Positions 34,909 through 47,499 of a stretch of 64,000 nt of DNA are shown here, piece after piece. Under the pieces are notes generated by a model. It was not told where the DNA came from. It did not search any database and saw nothing but the letters and a program-made list of their open reading frames with translations. This DNA comes from Aselliscus stoliczkanus (lineage: Eukaryota > Chordata > Mammalia > Chiroptera > Hipposideridae), in assembly GCA_033961575.1 (NCBI GenBank), contig CM066735.1, positions 34,863,501-34,927,500 on the forward strand, in the 5' to 3' direction. The position numbers and the translations under genes were made by a program. The first letter of the stretch is position 1; each line of letters opens with the position of its first letter.

Positions 34909-35015
34909 GGGCCGGCCGAGTGGCGCGGTGGTTGAGCGCTGGCTTGGGAAGCCAGCGGCCCCGGTTCGGGTCCTATATATGGGGGCCAGTGAACGGCCCT
35001 CAAAAAAAAATATTA
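34909..35015 (+). mobile_element. tRNA-derived SINE, family A
   Basis: GGGCCGGCCGAGTGGCGCGG, the hairpin GCTGGCTTGGGAAGCCAGC, and GGTTCGGGTCC are present, ending GGCCCTC plus A9. The duplication GGGAAGTTGT lies at 34899-34908 and 35016-35025. It is the best-preserved head in the window. The body has lost part of the usual CACTGCC segment. Confidence 0.92.
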
Positions 35016-35025
35016 GGGAAGTTGT

Positions 35026-36150
35026 CAGTTATTAATCAAGTAGACGTTTGAGCTAATTGTTGTAGAAGTTATTGTTTACTTCCTGGATTGTTACTGGAGA
35101 TATGAGTCTGATTCCTACAAATAAAGCATAAAGCAGAGTGAGTGATTTTCTGGGCTGTTGTTACAGATAATGGGCTGGATTCATGGGCATCTTGCTCGAT
35201 GTTATGGATCATAGTTCTCTGATTGTATATGGTCCGTTCTTTGTTACACTACCAATTAAGTGTATTCCTACAAGTTTTTAAAGGCAGGAAGTACTTAGAG
35301 GCCTTCTTTTCCCAGTATTGAAAGGTAGAATTTCTCAGATATAAATTTTTGCAGTAGTCAGACACGAGCCGTGCTACCTTATCACCAACTTCATGGTGTA
35401 TGGTAGCTGTGATGTCAGTACTTGGCAGGGACCACACACACCTACCTCTGTTTGGCAGTCACAGAGTCAAGCATCTAGATCACAAATCTGAGCACACACA
35501 ATATGGAAAGAAATGAAGTGTATTTTAAAAGTAATAATTGAAGGCAGTACCAGTAGAAAGATAAAATTTATAAGGTGGACATATATATGTGAAGAGAGAG
35601 AGGGGGAGAACCTTTATGTTAATTGAGTACAAGAATAATAAGAGGAGGAAAACACATTTATTAATAGAGAAAATTGAAAATAATGGGGTGGATGGCTAAG
35701 AATGTGGAAACTGCTTTAAAGTACAACTCCAAATGTATGGTTAAGGTGAGTCAACTCACTAACCACTGATGGCTACATAACTGACACATTAGAAGGAAAA
35801 ATAGCAAGAAATTTGAATTTCGCTGCAGTAAATATTTTGAAAAACCCATAGACTATAAATTAGTTTCATACTATATGACTGTTCTGTTTTTGCGTACTTG
35901 TCGTGTAGCACAGTGTTTCGAGGTTTCTACATTTTCTTTTATAGCACAGTGGTTCTGTGCTTGTGCTCTTATCCTTAGCTGCCACCCTGTGGTTACAGAA
36001 AGGAATAATCTACACAGTTTCACTTCTCTTATTTTTTAGTTTAATCATCAAGGGGAATTTAGAAAAATTAAATATTAGGCCACAATCCTAAGAAACATTT
36101 TTAGTACAAATAACATAACGAGTCAAAGATACATTTTCTTGTGTTAAAAT
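35026..36150. other. unassigned sequence
   Basis: No gene or named repeat is seen. Confidence 0.35.
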
Positions 36151-36153
36151 GCA

Positions 36154-36156
36154 CAT

Positions 36157-36187
<31 letters not shown>

Positions 36188-36310
36188 ATGTATATATGTA
36201 CAAATGATATAGCTATCTATATGTACTTTATAATATATTGTATGTAATGTGTATATATAACACATCATGTATAATATATAGATATATGTTATATATCATT
36301 ATCTATATAC
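36154..36310. repeat. (TA)n and TA-rich satellite-like tract
   Basis: A perfect AT run at 36154-36180 is followed by degenerate ATGTA/TATAT units. Confidence 0.88.
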
Positions 36311-37284
36311 ATACACAGAGAGCTATGTTATTTGTTATTCATCATTTGTCAACAATTGCACTTTCTCTTGGTTGATGAGAAAAAACATTGAGAGCAGGAA
36401 GGAAAAGAGAACATAATGTTCTTTATAATGGAACCACTTATACTCCTTTTCTCATCCACCAGAGTGAGCTATGGCTGTAACCAAGGAGAGGTCCTTCTCC
36501 TCAGCTCCATCCCCTCCTTTCCAGCTGTCTTTCATATTTATCAGATTCATTAAAAGAAAATATATGTGTTATTATCCTGTATAAAGAACATAGTATCTAT
36601 GAGTTATCAATGTTACTGTCAGTCATACAAAAACATAAACCATTCATTTTATCAAGAGTATCTCAGCTTTAAAGTTGTTCCTTGTAGCCAGAGTGACTAC
36701 GGGATTCAGAATCTAAGAGTGAAAATTGTATTATAAATAAGCACACCAAGACATACAGTTTAAAATGGACTGCAGAGTCAAAAACACACGAATATACTAC
36801 CTAGCAATATTTTAACTTTAGCTGTTCATTGCAAGGTGGGTTTCATGGACACATCACCTGTGCAGCCTCACAGGTCACCATAATCGGAGGATGCTTCTTT
36901 AATTTTCTGCTGTCGCTGTCATGAAATTATGAATCATTTTTGAACATGGGACGCCACAGTTTTATTTTGTACTAGATTTTGACACTTTTATAGATAATCC
37001 TAGATATAGGACTTTGAAGTTATCTTATGGTTCTGTATTTCATGAGGAAACTCAACTATCTACTTCCTATTTTCTCTATCAGCAAAAAGTCACACCCCCT
37101 CCAAAACAAAACATTCATAGAAACTGTGTTACTCATGTACTTACCCTAAAAACAAGCTGTAGTTTCCTGAGTAACGTTAGTTACTTAGAATATTTTCTTC
37201 TCTCTATGTACTAGTTACTAATTTTTTTACCTTGTAATTCCTCAATTTATTTTTAGTTACTCAAAAACATTTTTAGAAATATTC
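36311..37284. other. unassigned sequence with unique-looking stretch
   Basis: No gene is seen. The 36820-36960 part is non-repetitive with higher GC than its surroundings. Confidence 0.35.
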
Positions 37285-37399
37285 TTTTTTTTTTTTTTTT
37301 TTTAAGAGGGCAGTGTCACTGACCCTCACATGTGGGATCCGAACCAAGGCTGCTGGCATGCCAGGCCAGCTCTTAACCACCGCACCACTCGGCCGGCCC
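37285..37399 (-). mobile_element. tRNA-derived SINE, family A
   Basis: The top strand reads poly(T), GAGGGCAGTGTCACTGACCC, TCACATGTGGGATCCGAACC, a decayed anticodon arm, then CCACTCGGCCGGCCC. Similar T-rich sequence on both flanks (ATTCTTTTTT and ATCTTTCTTTT) is the likely duplication. Confidence 0.87.
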
Positions 37400-38935
37400 A
37401 TCTTTCTTTTTTTTTTTTTAAATTATATACTAGCAACTCTCACATTGTACCCTTCTGATATGCAAAGATTTTGGTTACCATACTTTAGCTAAATAATACC
37501 AGTTCCTCAGACCTGTTCAAATTTTAGCTGCTGTGATCTGTTCACTGTGAAAAGTTGCATAATCCATAAATCTCACTGTTAGCAGTTCAATGCATAAATT
37601 TTACACAAACAGCTGACATGCTAAATTTGTTCTTCTTTTAAAGTCTGTCAGTGATTGGTTGCTGCACATCTGTTATTTACTTCACACACAGAGAGCAAAG
37701 GATTTAGTTGTGTTACCTCCTCATCTCCCAGTGAGGAACTCATGGAATATTTTACTAAAATAGATAATTGAAAGATAATTAGCCAACCAAGATAAAAGTG
37801 TAGGAAAAAACAAAAGAGGAAAGCGATTAATGAAGAGTAATTCAAACATACATAATGGAGTTATAGAAGAAATAGCTGATCTTGGAAATGTTAACACTGC
37901 CACCATTGCAGAAGTTTTACATACACAGCCAAAGAAACTTAGTGAAGTTGAATTTATTAGCTTAAGTTTTCCCATTGATTATTAAAATCACCTTGTATGA
38001 TTTCAACTAACATGGTTATTTTTATGGTTCTTCACTACCATGCAATGTGAAGACTGCCTATATCCTATATATTAAAATGGTCAATACATTTTTATTACAT
38101 ATTTCAAAATAAGTTTTAATCAAATAATACTGATTGTAAATACTCTACGTGGGTCATTGATGCTAGCAAGCCAAGTGTACATAATAGTAATTGAGGACAT
38201 TTAAAATAGAATGAGCTGTAAGCACACTCATTTATTTCTCTGTTTCAAAATCTCATCAAACTGTAGTAAAAATCAGCCCAAGGTCATAAACTTGTAACAG
38301 TGAGATGATGAAGACAGCTGCTCACCAATGTAAGGACATTATAAATGAATTTTGGTAATGGGCAGAGTTTGTGGACACACACACAAAAAAAATGATACCA
38401 GGTATGGAGGAATCCTTATACTCTGGGAAGAAGGCTGGATGAGCAGAGTTGTAACAGCAGCTTTCCCTGAGGTCTCACTCTAATCACAGGACCCTGGAGT
38501 ATAGACAAAAGTGGATAGTGGAGCCAGGAAGAGTAACTAAGGAGTCATTCATAGAAAAACCTGTCTGCAACTTCTGCTCCAAAATTGCAGTGTGACATGC
38601 AGTGAATCACTTTCTCCATACATTCTATCTAAAAATGGAACCACTTCCTTGGAAGGAAATTATAGATTTCAGTGTAGGATTTGGTAACTCAGAGTAAAGC
38701 TCTCCATATTTGGCATTGCAGACGGTGTATAGTCTTGTAGCTGTGTAGGCTTGTAGATTTCGGTTGAATTCAACTACTTTGAAATGATATGACTATAACA
38801 TTATTTTTAACTGTTTAAATTTTTGATATAATCTGTTGACGTTCAATAGATGTCTGTTTCTTTCATTTCGGTGGAGCACGTCTTCCATTTTCTTCCTGAG
38901 AAGGGCAGTGGGTGTAATCTTTTTCAGATACTGTA
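37400..38935. other. unassigned sequence
   Basis: No gene or nameable repeat is seen. Confidence 0.35.
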
Positions 38936-38952
38936 TGTCTGAGCCTGTTTTA

Positions 38953-39083
38953 TTTTTATATATTTTTATTTTTATTTATTTTTTAGATTTTTTTATTCAG
39001 GAATTGGGAAAGGGGAACATTGTGTTTTTCCAGGACCCATCAGCTCCAAGTCAAGTTATTGTCCTTCAATCTTAGTTGTGGAG
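38953..39083 (-). mobile_element. third SINE family, headless fragment
   Basis: Flanking 17-bp copies TGTCTGAGCCTGTTTTA (38936-38952) and TGTCTAAGCCTGTTTTA (39084-39100) differ at one base and mark a 131-bp insertion. The insert has a T/A-rich tail, then TTCCAGGACCCATCAGCTCC and GTTATTGTCCTTCAATCTT. I recognise this as the body of another bat tRNA-type SINE. The tRNA-like head is absent, so the copy was 5'-truncated at insertion. Confidence 0.75.
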
Positions 39084-39227
39084 TGTCTAAGCCTGTTTTA
39101 AATTATATCTGTATTTGATAATAATGTACTAGAATTTTAGTTTAGAAATCATTTTTTTCCTCAAATTTTAGATCATTGTTCCATTTTCTGTTAGATTCTT
39201 GTGTGACTTTTAAGAAATTCAATTCAG

Positions 39228-39327
39228 GGCCGACTGAGTGGAGTGGTGGTTAAGAGCTGGCTTGGGCCGCCAGCAGCCCCTGTTCAGGTCCCACATATGA
39301 GGGCCAGTGACACTGCCCTCAAAAAAA
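39228..39327 (+). mobile_element. tRNA-derived SINE, family A
   Basis: GGCCGACTGAGTGGAGTGG, GGTTAAGAGCTGGCTTGGG, TGTTCAGGTCCCACATATGA, ACACTGCCCTC and A7 are present. The anticodon arm carries extra changes. No flanking duplication is clear, which suggests an older copy. Confidence 0.87.
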
Positions 39328-39382
39328 CATTGTCCCTTATTTTCTCAAAATTAATGAACATGTATCTTAAAGTCATTTTGCA

Positions 39383-39442
39383 TATCTTTATATCTATATC
39401 TATATCTATATCTATATATGTATAGATATATAGATATATCTT
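39383..39442. repeat. TATATC/GATATA inverted simple repeat
   Basis: (TATATC)n is followed directly by TATAGATATATAGATATATC, so the tract is self-complementary. Confidence 0.88.
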
Positions 39443-39880
39443 TATTGCTTTCGTTTTAAGCATAATACAAGAATATGTATTTTCAGCTTGCTTTTTTTGC
39501 CCATTCTGTTTGTGAATGTAGCTGTAGTTTTTGTTTTTCTTGTTCGTTTGTTTTTTTTAGATATTTCAAGTTTAGTAATTTTTTCTGCAAAATAATTCAA
39601 ACAATTAAATTAAATTAATATACTCAATGATCTTAATCTATGCTCTTAATGAAAGATATTTAGGTTGTTTCTTTATCTTTTGTGTATTTGAAATTCTTTA
39701 ACATTTTTTGCTTAAGAAATTAATTATTGCAGCTATTTCATAATAAATCGTTTCCAATATAATTTGCTGTACATTAACGTAAAGCCTCTTTAACTCTTAT
39801 TTACATTAATACATTTTATCTGTTACCTCCTGTGTTAGTTATCAGGTCCAAATTTTCCCTTGACTGTAAGCATTTCCTCT
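39443..39880. other. unassigned AT-rich sequence
   Basis: No gene or nameable element is seen. Confidence 0.4.
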
Positions 39881-39884
39881 TTAC

Positions 39885-40370
39885 AGCGAGCCTGTTATAC
39901 TTCGTCTGTAGAGGGCGCTGAAGGGACATTACTGGTGAAACGGGACTTCCAGTTTCAATTCCTGATTTTGTTTTTCTTGGTGCTGCTGCACAGTCAGCCA
40001 TTGATGTATGGGAATTCCAAGGGCGCTACATGCGCCATCTCTTGGTGGCATAATGACATCTTGCCAATAACAATGCCTGTTAAAATTACTTGCCAATTAC
40101 AAGGACCACTTCCAACACAGAAATCTTGCACTCCAGGCCTTTACCACAGTGCCCCAATACTCTCTATGTGCCTGCCCACCAGTCTTGGCTCACCCACACC
40201 CAAAACAATTGTTTTCTTCTAGTATGGTGACTTTGGACTAGCTCTGGACCATTTCGTGGGCTGCAATTGTACCTTGTCTACAGCAAGGTCTGAACTCTGG
40301 CCTGGTGCAGACTGCTCTTCCTTGAGTTCTGTGCTTCAGCCCTAGGGTCTTTAATAGACCTCTGTGTATA
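39885..40370. other. GC-richer segment of unknown class
   Basis: This stretch has higher GC and more CpG than its surroundings (AGGGCGCTG, AAACGGGAC, GGGCGCTACATGCGCC). It contains a 120-codon open frame at 39860-40222 with no domain I recognise. The AGGGCGCT motifs recall some ancient LTRs, but I cannot assign it. Confidence 0.35.
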
Positions 40371-43300
40371 TCTATATTCTTAGTCTCATATTCTACAGAT
40401 TAGTAATTATTTATATGAAGATCCCACTGTTTAAATTATTGGGTGGCTCTTTATCCTAATTGAATCCAGATTGGTAAATTCCACTGTTACTTTAGAGAAT
40501 GAGGTTTGCAACATTTTTTTTCGTTGATGTTAAACCTACCAACTTTAAATACTTAATCTGCCAGCAAGTGTTAAGCAGGCTCCTTTAACAGTCATTCATG
40601 GTGTTTCTGTTATAGTAGGTAAATTCCCCCACTCCCAATTTTTAAATCCTAAGGTGTTCCTATAAATTAACAGAAAGTTACATTAAAATTACCAATAATA
40701 TTTGTGGTTGATGGTACATAAATGAAGGAAGATACAATGATTGTCATGCCAGCATCCTGACATAACATATCTATAACTGCACTAGAGATGATCATATCTT
40801 CTTTATACCTTCTGTGGTCTCTTTCTTATACAGTAACCTGGCTTTACAATGACAGTCCAGAACCATGGAACAATATTTTCTGTGGCTAATAGACTATTAT
40901 TCCAAGTAAATGACTTTCCAGTACCCTGAGTAGATGATGTCTCATTACAAGGGTCTGAATGAATATCCCCCTATCTAGGGGTCCAAGTAACAATGTGTGG
41001 AGCAAGCATCTAAGGTTATTAATTCTATTAATAAGAGTTGGAGAATTCAAAATCTTGTAGATTTCAATTGAGATAAACTATTTCATCATTTTGACTGACA
41101 ATGAATAATGCAGCACAAGTTCTAGGGCAGCAGAAACCAATTTGAATTCCTTAAGATAAGTAGTTATAAACAGTAAATTAGTCTGGGATTTTTTGTTGTT
41201 GTTGTTTTCACTGTCCAAAGAGAGTCTGTACCACTGTTAACAATTAATGTGAAATAATCTACATGTAAGCTTAGAGAAATGAGAACCTGGTTATGTAAGA
41301 CAGGACAGGACATCCTTGGGACTTGCTTTCTTTGTCAGTCATGGAAAGTCTTAGGTCATTGTTCCAGAATGCCTTTTTTTTTCTTCTTATAATTGTAGTT
41401 ATGTTTGTTTGCCTAAGAGTTCTTTGATGTTTGCTATCCAAGATCTTAAATACTTCTGGATAGGTATTATCAACAGATAACCCAAAAAATCATTCAAAGA
41501 CAAAACCAGCATGAAATCATGCTGACTGATACTCAAACTGAAAAATATTTCTCTGCAAATGAAACCTCATTTCACCAATAGTAGTGAAGATACAGATGAT
41601 CCTTTATGGTCTTTCCTGCAGCTTTGGCTGCTTGAAAACCAAAATAAAAAACTGTGCATAAAACATATCCATAATCCTAAGAAAAGACTAATTATTTTAT
41701 AGCTATTTATCAAATAGTCACACAAATTGGATTTTAATCTACTTAATTTACTGATATTTATTTATTATTATTTATTTATTTATTTATTTTACAAACAAAC
41801 CAATTAGTGACTTTACTTTGGAAAGTCAATTAGAAATGGACTCACTCTCATAAATACATCTCTGAGTGACAACCAATTGACAATGATTTGATCATAGTAA
41901 CGTATTTTGACTGTCAGCCTACGTAAGCCTCTGATAGTCCACCAATCCCTGACCTCCATACTTCCAAAAATTCCTACATAAATCTAGCAGCTTGTTTTTT
42001 TTTTAGAGAGACTATCCCTGACCAGCATAGTCCTCTTGGTGGTGGTTTTATCATCAGTTGTGGAGAATATCATTTTTCCCATGGCAGAATAGGTAGTTGT
42101 ATGCCTTACTATGGGATTCCTTTTTAATGCTAGAGCAATCTTCCCCCCAAACCAAAAAGGTTTTTTGTTTAGGAATCCCAGTCCATGATTAGGTGGGAAT
42201 CAAACTCAGAAAAATTTTAGTAGAATTTATTTTGCTGTTGTTTCTTCCCTGAACTTATCATCGCTCTTGGATACAATCAAGACACTGTTCCTCTTCAGAC
42301 AATATCATATGACAACTTGCATAACACTTCTCAGTTCAGGCTTTTATTCACTCAGAAAACACATTTGGAGAGCAGAGTTAAAAAGTGACTTGACACTAAC
42401 TATTGATTTTCTTCTAAATATTTAAAGGTGTTTGAATTTTTCATATTTTTTAAAACACAGATGCATAAGAATACACTTGTCTGCATCTGTGTGTAGGTAT
42501 ATTAACAGTATAATGTGCATAAAGGAAAATCAGCTCATAGAAAAATCGGGCTTCAAACAAACTGGCTAGGTCTTGTTTTTCAAGACATAGTTGAACCTTT
42601 ATAATGTACTCCTGTGGTAGAAAAATATTATTCAATTAAAATGAAAACAAATTTCAGTATCAGAGATGACTCTAAAAGAAGTGTTATACAATAGGAATAC
42701 ATTGCCAATTCAGGTTATTTGTGGCCCTGTTCTGGTCTCACTGCATTAGCTTTTAGACCACACATTATAAAGTTTATGACCATTTTCTGCTTATAAAGGA
42801 GAATGCATACTTGTGAAAACACAGCATATAAGATATCAGATAATACATATATTAAAATCTGTCAGCTGCTGAAAAATAATAGTTTTCTTACTCAGGAAAA
42901 TTGCCTTTGGATTTGACTATGTTCAGCTCTGCGACAAAAATGTTATGCTTCTAATTTAATAAAAGAGTAAATATGGTTATTTTTAAAACGGTTAAAATTA
43001 AATTAAGGTTCATGTTTATCAAACATTACATGAGACCTCATGGTATTATCTTTTTTTATTAAATTTATGGCTATGTATTCAAAACCTTGGGTTTAAAAAA
43101 ATACTTATACCTATATAAGCATACATAACTTCATTCAGCAGATACCCTCTGTGTGTTTGGATACATAGTCAGAGATTAAGTTATACATAAGAGAAAGCTG
43201 TAATTCAACCTTGAGATTCAGAGAAGGCTTTTTTTTTTCTTTTTGAGTGGATGACCTCTAAGCTGAGCCTTTAAAGCCATTTTCAGTGGTAGAGAAATGA

Positions 43301-43520
43301 AAAATGTCAGATGTAGGAAATAACAATACAGAATGCTCACTTAAATTTGAGTTCCAAACAAATAAAAATAGTATTTTAGAATATACTTATCCAAAATATT
43401 CCATGGGACATTCTTATACTTAAATATATTTATTTTTTTAAATTAAAATTTAACTGAGTGTTCTGTAACCAAATAGTTGATGAGGATAAGTTTCTCTTCA
43501 TAGAAGTATTCAGACTAATA
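40371..43520. other. 3-kb unassigned sequence
   Basis: No gene or confident repeat is seen apart from the TTTA tract listed separately. Composition is ordinary AT-rich. Confidence 0.35.
41756..41790. repeat. (TTTA)n simple repeat
   Basis: Eight to nine TTTA/TTA units. Confidence 0.9.
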
Positions 43521-43536
43521 AAATGAAAAAAAGTAT

Positions 43537-43691
43537 AAGAGGGTAAAGGAGGTCAAATATATGGTGATAGAAAGAGACCTGATTCTGGCTGATGAGCACA
43601 CAGTGTGATATATAGATATATTACAGAATTGTACACTTGAAACCTATGTAATTTTATTATCCACTGTCACCCCAATAAATTTTAATTAAAA
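43537..43691 (+). mobile_element. short L1 3' end with perfect duplication
   Basis: The 16-bp duplication AAATGAAAAAAAGTAT at 43521-43536 and 43692-43707 encloses about 155 bp: AAGAGGGTAAAGGAGGTC, GTGATATATAGATATATTAC, TACACTTGAAACCTATGTA and CACCCCAATAAATTTTAAT. It begins at the same consensus position as the copy at 28911. Confidence 0.93.
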
Positions 43692-44484
43692 AAATGAAAA
43701 AAAGTATGATTTGTAATAGCATCAGTTTGCATCCCCTCAATCTACCACTGTCACTCATTTGAATTATATAATATCACTGGTATAGTAGATCCTAATTGTG
43801 AAATTAAGAAAAGATGCACAGGAAACAATAATTCCCAAGAAATGTGTACTTATCTTTAAAGTTGTAGGTATCAGGCAGCACACAACAAAATAGCAGGTGG
43901 TGGAACATTCTCATATCATCTCAGGCCCAATATCTATGCCCCTATATTTCACAGTTACAAAAATCAGATCTACAAGAAACTTTTTGTGATCAGAAGCAAG
44001 CAGGGAAGCAAAACGTAGTTCAACGTAACCAAGTTGACTTATTACAAAGCCAACACTGGGATAAAAGATCAAGATGTCTCTTACTTATTTTCAAATACTT
44101 CAGCACAACACTCATACATGGAGGACAAAATACAAGCAAATGTAAATGTTAACAACAGTTGTAAACTAAGTGAAGGAATTGCATGTTTTCTTTTTACTAT
44201 TCTTTGAGCTATTATGTAGTCTTGAAAGTTCTCCTATGTAGAGGTAAACTAGTAATACTAATAATAAAATAAAATAATTACACATGCACACAGAAATAAA
44301 AAGAAAAAGAAATGAGGAAAGCTTTTTGTTTAAAGTTCTGAACCAAAATAAGATTTACCTATACTTGACATTTTAAGGGTTTTCTTCACTCTTTTTTCTT
44401 TTTTATATGGAAAATATTTTTAAATTGGCATTTATATTTTTGAATTTGCTTTAAAAACTGTTTCAAATTATTTATGTTTATCTT

Positions 44485-45000
44485 AATAATGATCATTTTT
44501 TTAAAATTTAAATGTATTGGGGTGACATTGGTTAGTAAAATTATATAGCTTTAAAGTGTACAATTCTATAATACATCATCTATATATCACATTGTGTGTG
44601 CAACACCCAGAGTCAGTTCTCCTTCCATCACCATATATTTGATCCCTTTACCCTCTCCTACCACCTCCTTCCCCCTTTACCCTCTGGTAACAACTAAACC
44701 GTTGCCTGTGTCTATGAGTTTTTGTTTCTTTGTCTTGTTTGTTTGTTGTTTTCAGTTTTATATCCCTGTATGAGTGGAGTCATATGTTCTTGAATTTTTC
44801 TGTCTGACTTATTTTGCTTAGCATAATAATCTCAAGATCCATCCATATTGTTATAAATGGCACTATTTCATCTTTTCTTATGGCAGAGTAGTATTCCATT
44901 GTGTATATGTACCACATCTTCTTTCTCTAGTCATCTATTGAGGACACTTTGGTTATTTCCATGTCTTCGCCAGCATGAATAATGCTGCAATGAACATAGG
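44485..45000 (-). mobile_element. antisense 5'-truncated L1 3' end
   Basis: The top strand reads ATTGGGGTGACATTGGTTAG, ACACCCAGAGTCAGTTCTCC, TTTGATCCCTTTACCCTCTC, then GGAGTCATATGTTCTTGAA, GGCAGAGTAGTATTCCATTG and AATGCTGCAATGAACATAGG. This is the reverse complement of the CCCAATAAATTTAATT-class L1 3' UTR into the end of ORF2. Confidence 0.9.
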
Positions 45001-45859
45001 ATTTGCAATTTACTAGGAAAGAACTCAACCAAGTGACGCAAGACAAGTATTGTCTTGTGATTAGAAGAAACAAAGCATATTTTATTCACTAGTCCCTTCT
45101 CCCTATGTATTGACTTTATAGGATTATAGAATTTAAGATACAGTAGTAGCAATGTAATATATTCTGATAAACCTTTTCTCTTGAGTTTACTCCCTGAGAA
45201 AGACATATTTTGCCATGTTTTACAAGTGTGTCCTTTAAAATATCAGGCAAATATAAGTCTGAATTCAAAAAGTACCATAAGTAAATTAGCAATTAGTAAT
45301 CGTCTTACTAAATATCTTGCTACAATTCTCAGTGCTGAGATTTGTGCTTTAATGAGGATTAGCAAAAATAGGCCTACTGAGTATTACATTATTTATCCTA
45401 TTATTATTCTTTAAGACTTGCTTTATTGGTAACACTGTTGTTTTCCTCTTAATTCTCAACCAGTTCTTTAATGATCTCAGCTCTTCATTTTTGTTAATGA
45501 AGGGCAACAAGCAAGGAGAATAAATTTCCCCATAATCCTTCACTCTAGCCTCTGGCAAATTGACTTTCTCTGTATTCATGGTAATGTGGTATCTCATTTA
45601 TCTAGAAATGTCAATGACTTGGAGAAGGGACTGCATCTGAATGTGACTTGGATAAACATGAGCTAATAACTCTAAGTAAATGTCTCTCCCTTTGCCCTAT
45701 GGATATAATTTATTAATATTAAATGACCTTTTATGTTTTGAGAACATGAAAGTGAAGGAAAACAGACAGATGCTGCATGGAATATTTGAAAGCATAGATA
45801 AAGAGAGTAAAGCTTATGACAGTGAAGGTCCTATTTTGCTTTCAAAAGTAAAGTCAGGA

Positions 45860-45860
<1 letters not shown>
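45001..45860. other. unassigned sequence
   Basis: No gene or named repeat is seen. Confidence 0.35.

Positions 45861-45861
<1 letters not shown>

Positions 45862-45921
<60 letters not shown>
45862..45921. repeat. (GA)n simple repeat
   Basis: Thirty near-perfect GA units. Confidence 0.97.
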
Positions 45922-45924
<3 letters not shown>

Positions 45925-45939
45925 TACAGAGCTAACATT

Positions 45940-46110
45940 TGCTGGGAAGGTACTATTTGCTAGGTACTATTCCTGTATGGAATGCATTTGCATTTTATCA
46001 TTTAACCCTCACGACCACCCCTTTAGAAAGTATAGTTAGAAGAGGCAGATGTTTAAAGAAAATGTAGACTTAGTCGAGGTGGCAGTGTGTGGATAGGGAG
46101 CTATTAGTCC
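45940..46110 (-). repeat. MIR fragment
   Basis: CTATTTGCTAGGTACTATTC, TTTTATCATTTAACCCTCAC, GACCACCCCTTTAGAAAGTA, then GAAGAGGCAGATGTTTAAAG follow MIR in reverse-complement order. Confidence 0.65.
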
Positions 46111-46740
46111 TTTGTAGGTATGAAGCACCTAAATAAAGCCTTTCCTATTGTCTTTCAAAACCTAGACCAGAGTAACACACGGGAGTGGAGGGTGCTTTGT
46201 GGAAACTTGATGACAACTGAATATAAAAATGTTAGAGTGCTTTGCACTTCCTTTCGCCTTGATAATACAAAAGAAGGCAGAACAATTCTGGTTCCAAGAC
46301 ACCAATCTCAGTGCTATTAGGAAAAAAATTATGCAATTTTGTATCTCTGTTGCTTGAATTGTTTTCTGCATTTAGTCTTAGGTTGTTGAAAGCCAGCTAA
46401 ATAATTCATGCAATTTGCAGAAATGGAGAGACATTCTAAAGGAAGCACAGTGTGGATGATAATATTTAAATAAAGGAACCATATTGGTCCTTCTTGAGTC
46501 ATTAAGTCTAGCTATAAACATAGTATTGCTTGCATGCAAGCTACAGATCACCTCACTGGTCAAGTATACTTCATTGTTCTTGGAGTTTCATGAGGAAAAT
46601 ATTATTACTGGTGTACAATACGTTTAGCATTAATCAATTTTCTTAACTAATATCCACAGGTAATACAGTTTGGTCCAAGTATATCCAAAAAAAAAAAAAA
46701 ATCAAACAAGTGAGGACATTGATTTACTAATGCTTTAAAT
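46111..46740. other. unassigned sequence
   Basis: No gene or named repeat is seen. A short A-run lies at 46689-46701. Confidence 0.35.
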
Positions 46741-47440
46741 ATGCTATTGCAATAGGAAGGTCACCCCAGAGGTGAAGGTCACAGGGTCTCAACAGGGTGG
46801 TTTACCTTAGGAATTATAGGGAGGAGTAGAGAAGGCAGGTTGCATGCTTTAGAGCTGGGATTGGTTTGCATTCTGAGGAAGTTCCAGTCAGCATGTTGTA
46901 CAGGGAATTTCTATCTCTGTGTCCAGTTAGTTTCAAAAGACAAACAGTTTTAATCTCAGTAATCATTCATCAGACAAAGAATGGGGGGCTTGTCAATTTG
47001 TGTCTGAGCTTGTCAGTAGATTCAGGCAGAAGGGAAAACATCTGTGTTTGGCTTTGTCATAGATAAGCAAGGGACTAGTTGTGAGCCTTATGGAAGTTAA
47101 GAGAGTGGAAAGTGAGTCTTATCTAAGTCATATATGGTGAAAGGTGGTTGGTTCCTTGCAGCAAGCCATTTCCCAGAACCCAAAATGGTGGTGGTGGAGG
47201 GAGTTGGAAAACCAAAAGTTGGGTATGTTTCTTAACTATCACTGTTCTTTGGGAGCATGGAGCCCTGGTAAAGTTGAATAGTGTTGACATTCCTAAACTT
47301 AGGGTCATGAAACAGGGGCAAGTTTGGACGCAAATCTTCAAGTGCCATTCAGAAGTGGATTGTTATACGATCCTGCACCTATGCATACCTGTGGGGGAAT
47401 TCTCCCTCATTACTTTTTTTTAGGACGAACATTTAATCAC
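46741..47440. other. GC-richer segment, possible LTR-like relic
   Basis: About 700 bp are richer in G than the flanks, with phrases such as AAAACCAAAAGTTGGGTATG and TTGACATTCCTAAACTTAGG. The composition suggests an unclassified old LTR or other interspersed element. I cannot name it, and its ends and duplications are not visible. Confidence 0.3.
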
Positions 47441-47499
47441 ACCTGACAAGTGAAACTCTTGCACCATGAAGCCATATCAGACCACAATTCAAACTCAAC

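Noticed and set aside
34611..35051. 146-codon open frame on the top strand
   Set aside because: Its last third is SINE family A sequence and the rest has no recognisable domain. The SINE's duplications show that it was inserted later, so the frame is accidental.
39860..40222. 120-codon top-strand frame as a gene
   Set aside because: No recognisable domain or exon context. It is kept only as an unclassified GC-richer segment.
45680..46039. 119-codon frame with a long RE-repeat
   Set aside because: The charged repeat is the (GA)n microsatellite read in frame, and the end is MIR sequence.
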